NCBI GenBank assembly: GCA_027405735.1
Contig: JAPEHQ010000009.1
Span: 2,232,001 to 2,296,000, forward strand
DNA: 64,000 bases
Origin: Mucor racemosus
Taxonomy: Eukaryota > Mucoromycota > Mucoromycetes > Mucorales > Mucoraceae
Reading direction: 5' to 3'
Each line of letters starts with the position of its first letter. Position 1 is the stretch's first letter. The notes under the pieces were generated by a model. That model was not told the DNA's origin. It made no database searches and worked only from the letters and a program-made list of their open reading frames with translations. This document shows, piece after piece, positions 62,816 through 64,000 of this stretch. A program made the translations under genes and the position numbers.

Positions 62816-64000
62816 ATGGCATTTAAAGTAAACTTTATTGCGATATTTGTATTGCTATTTCTGGCAGTTTTTCGAGCGCAATGCAAGTTTTCAGTAGACA
62901 TAACGGATCCCCGATTGAAAATAAGCCCTAGTTTACATGATGCTTCAACAGTTGTATATAAAGATAAAATATATGTCTATGGAGGTGCACAAGTCAATGG
63001 TCAAAAATATTCAAACAACATGTATGTGTATGAATTTTTTGAAAATAATGGATCCATTACGCTTTCTTTGGAAGATGCAACTGGCTTTGGACCAAAATGT
63101 AGTAGTTGTGGCGCTGTGCTGCTCCCAAATACAAGCAAAATGCTTATACTATCATACGATTCTGATAAAGTTGATAACTATGGTGTAAATATTACCAATA
63201 TTCCGCCTGTTCTACCTTACATCTATGATTTTGAGACAAAACAGTGGTCAATTGAGACAGAAACTCCTAAATTAAACAGTTATAACCAGAGTACAGACAT
63301 ATTTGGTGTAAGATTTGGCCAAAATACAGTAGTATCATCCAATGGTATGGTTTATGTTATTGGGGGGAGATCTATCTGGTCTGGTTCTGATCTAACTCGA
63401 CTTACATGCCTGACATCTACATGGTATTATAATACAACCGACTTTAGTTATAATGCCCTACCTAATGAAGCGCCTTGGTGCTTTCATTATGCCAATGCTT
63501 TTTCTACACCAGTGTAAGTTTTATATTTATTAAAATTTTATATGACATGAATTAAAAATGTTGGTTCAAAAGCTCTGACAGTTATATCGTCTTGAATTTT
63601 GGAGCAACTGATAGCCGTACAAGACCTGCAGATTTCAATGTAACAAACAAATACGAGTACCTCATTAGTAATACTGCTCCCTATTACTCTCCTTCCAACT
63701 TTGCAACCGTACTAGATACGGCTACAAATGAATGGTATGCTTTAAATATTTCTGGTCCTACTCAATTTTTTCGATATGGCGCAACAACTCAATACAATCC
63801 CAAGACGAATTTGACACACACTTTTGGTGGTTATGGGTTTTATGATGAAAAAACATATGTACTTCGAGAACTAATTACTATGGATGCATTTCAAGGGCAA
63901 TGGTATGAGGAAGACAGCTTAATAGGGAACACAGAAGATATATCTGGAAGATTTCAAGCAGCTTCAGCTATTGTGATGAATAAATACTTTGTGGTTCTCC
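62816..64000 (+). CDS. Secreted kelch-repeat (beta-propeller) protein, truncated by window end
   Basis: Exon 1 is 62816-63513; a GTAAGT intron ends at 63572; exon 2 runs from 63573 past the window edge. The first 22 residues are a clear signal peptide (FIAIFVLLFLAVFRAQC). Kelch-type blades are visible as 'LHDASTVVYKDKIYVYGGA', 'YIYDFETKQW', 'NTVVSSNGMVYVIGGRS', 'TNEWYAL' and 'NLTHTFGGYG', each with the GG and Tyr/Trp spacing of the motif. There are many N-glycosylation sequons (NTS, NIT, NQS, NTT, NVT, NIS, NLT). Similar zygomycete proteins usually add a C-terminal transmembrane segment, which would lie outside this window. Function unknown; likely cell-surface protein interaction. Confidence 0.85.

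Overview
The window looks like nuclear DNA of an early-diverging fungus, most likely a Mucoromycotina (Mucorales-type) zygomycete. It is very AT-rich and has no bacterial operon structure. Genes carry short (about 40-110 bp) GT-AG introns, and coding exons differ sharply in composition from the long A/T-rich spacers. A tandem-RRM protein, a Pcl-type cyclin, a GT15 mannosyltransferase and large Gln-rich regulators also fit such a fungus. This placement is inference from gene content and style; there is no rRNA or other marker in the window. Intron-exon models were built by hand. For all complete multi-exon genes the summed exon length is a multiple of three with one continuous frame.

Layout. 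1-3.1 kb: spacer with decayed dispersed repeats. 3.1-3.6 kb: small single-pass membrane protein (-). 4.7-6.3 kb: mitochondrial NAD-isocitrate dehydrogenase catalytic subunit (+). 6.3-9.2 kb: spacer with repeat family 2. 9.2-14.7 kb: Mediator subunit 13 (+). 15.5-16.0 kb: unknown Gln-rich protein (-). 16.5-18.6 kb: tandem-RRM RNA-binding protein (-). 18.6-22.8 kb: repeat-filled spacer with a possible coding remnant. 22.8-24.2 kb: argininosuccinate synthase (-). 24.2-28.0 kb: spacer. 28.0-29.9 kb: cytochrome P450 (+). 29.9-33.2 kb: spacer. 33.2-34.4 kb: Pcl-like cyclin (+), convergent with RRS1 (-) at 34.6-35.7 kb. 35.7-44.7 kb: a 9-kb transposon graveyard with two near-identical family-1 repeats, a CACTA-like element candidate and two solo LTRs with perfect 5-bp target duplications.

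44.7-46.4 kb: a tau-family microtubule-binding protein (-). 46.7-48.7 kb: V-ATPase subunit B (-). 50.2-51.1 kb: THEM6-like hotdog protein with an 8-nt microexon (+), tail-to-tail and overlapping by 6 bp with a GT15 mannosyltransferase (-, to 52.7 kb). 53.5-55.0 kb: alpha-tubulin (-). 55.2-56.9 kb: homeodomain factor (-). 57.9-59.7 kb: PPxY arrestin-related adaptor (-). 59.7-62.8 kb: spacer. 62.8 kb to the edge: secreted kelch-repeat protein (+), cut by the window end.

The genes are mostly unrelated housekeeping and regulatory functions, not a cluster. The most striking object is the fungal tau-like protein with eight near-perfect KxGS...PGGG repeats, 7 kb from an alpha-tubulin gene. The accessory signals worth follow-up are the repeat families, the CACTA-like element and the solo LTRs.
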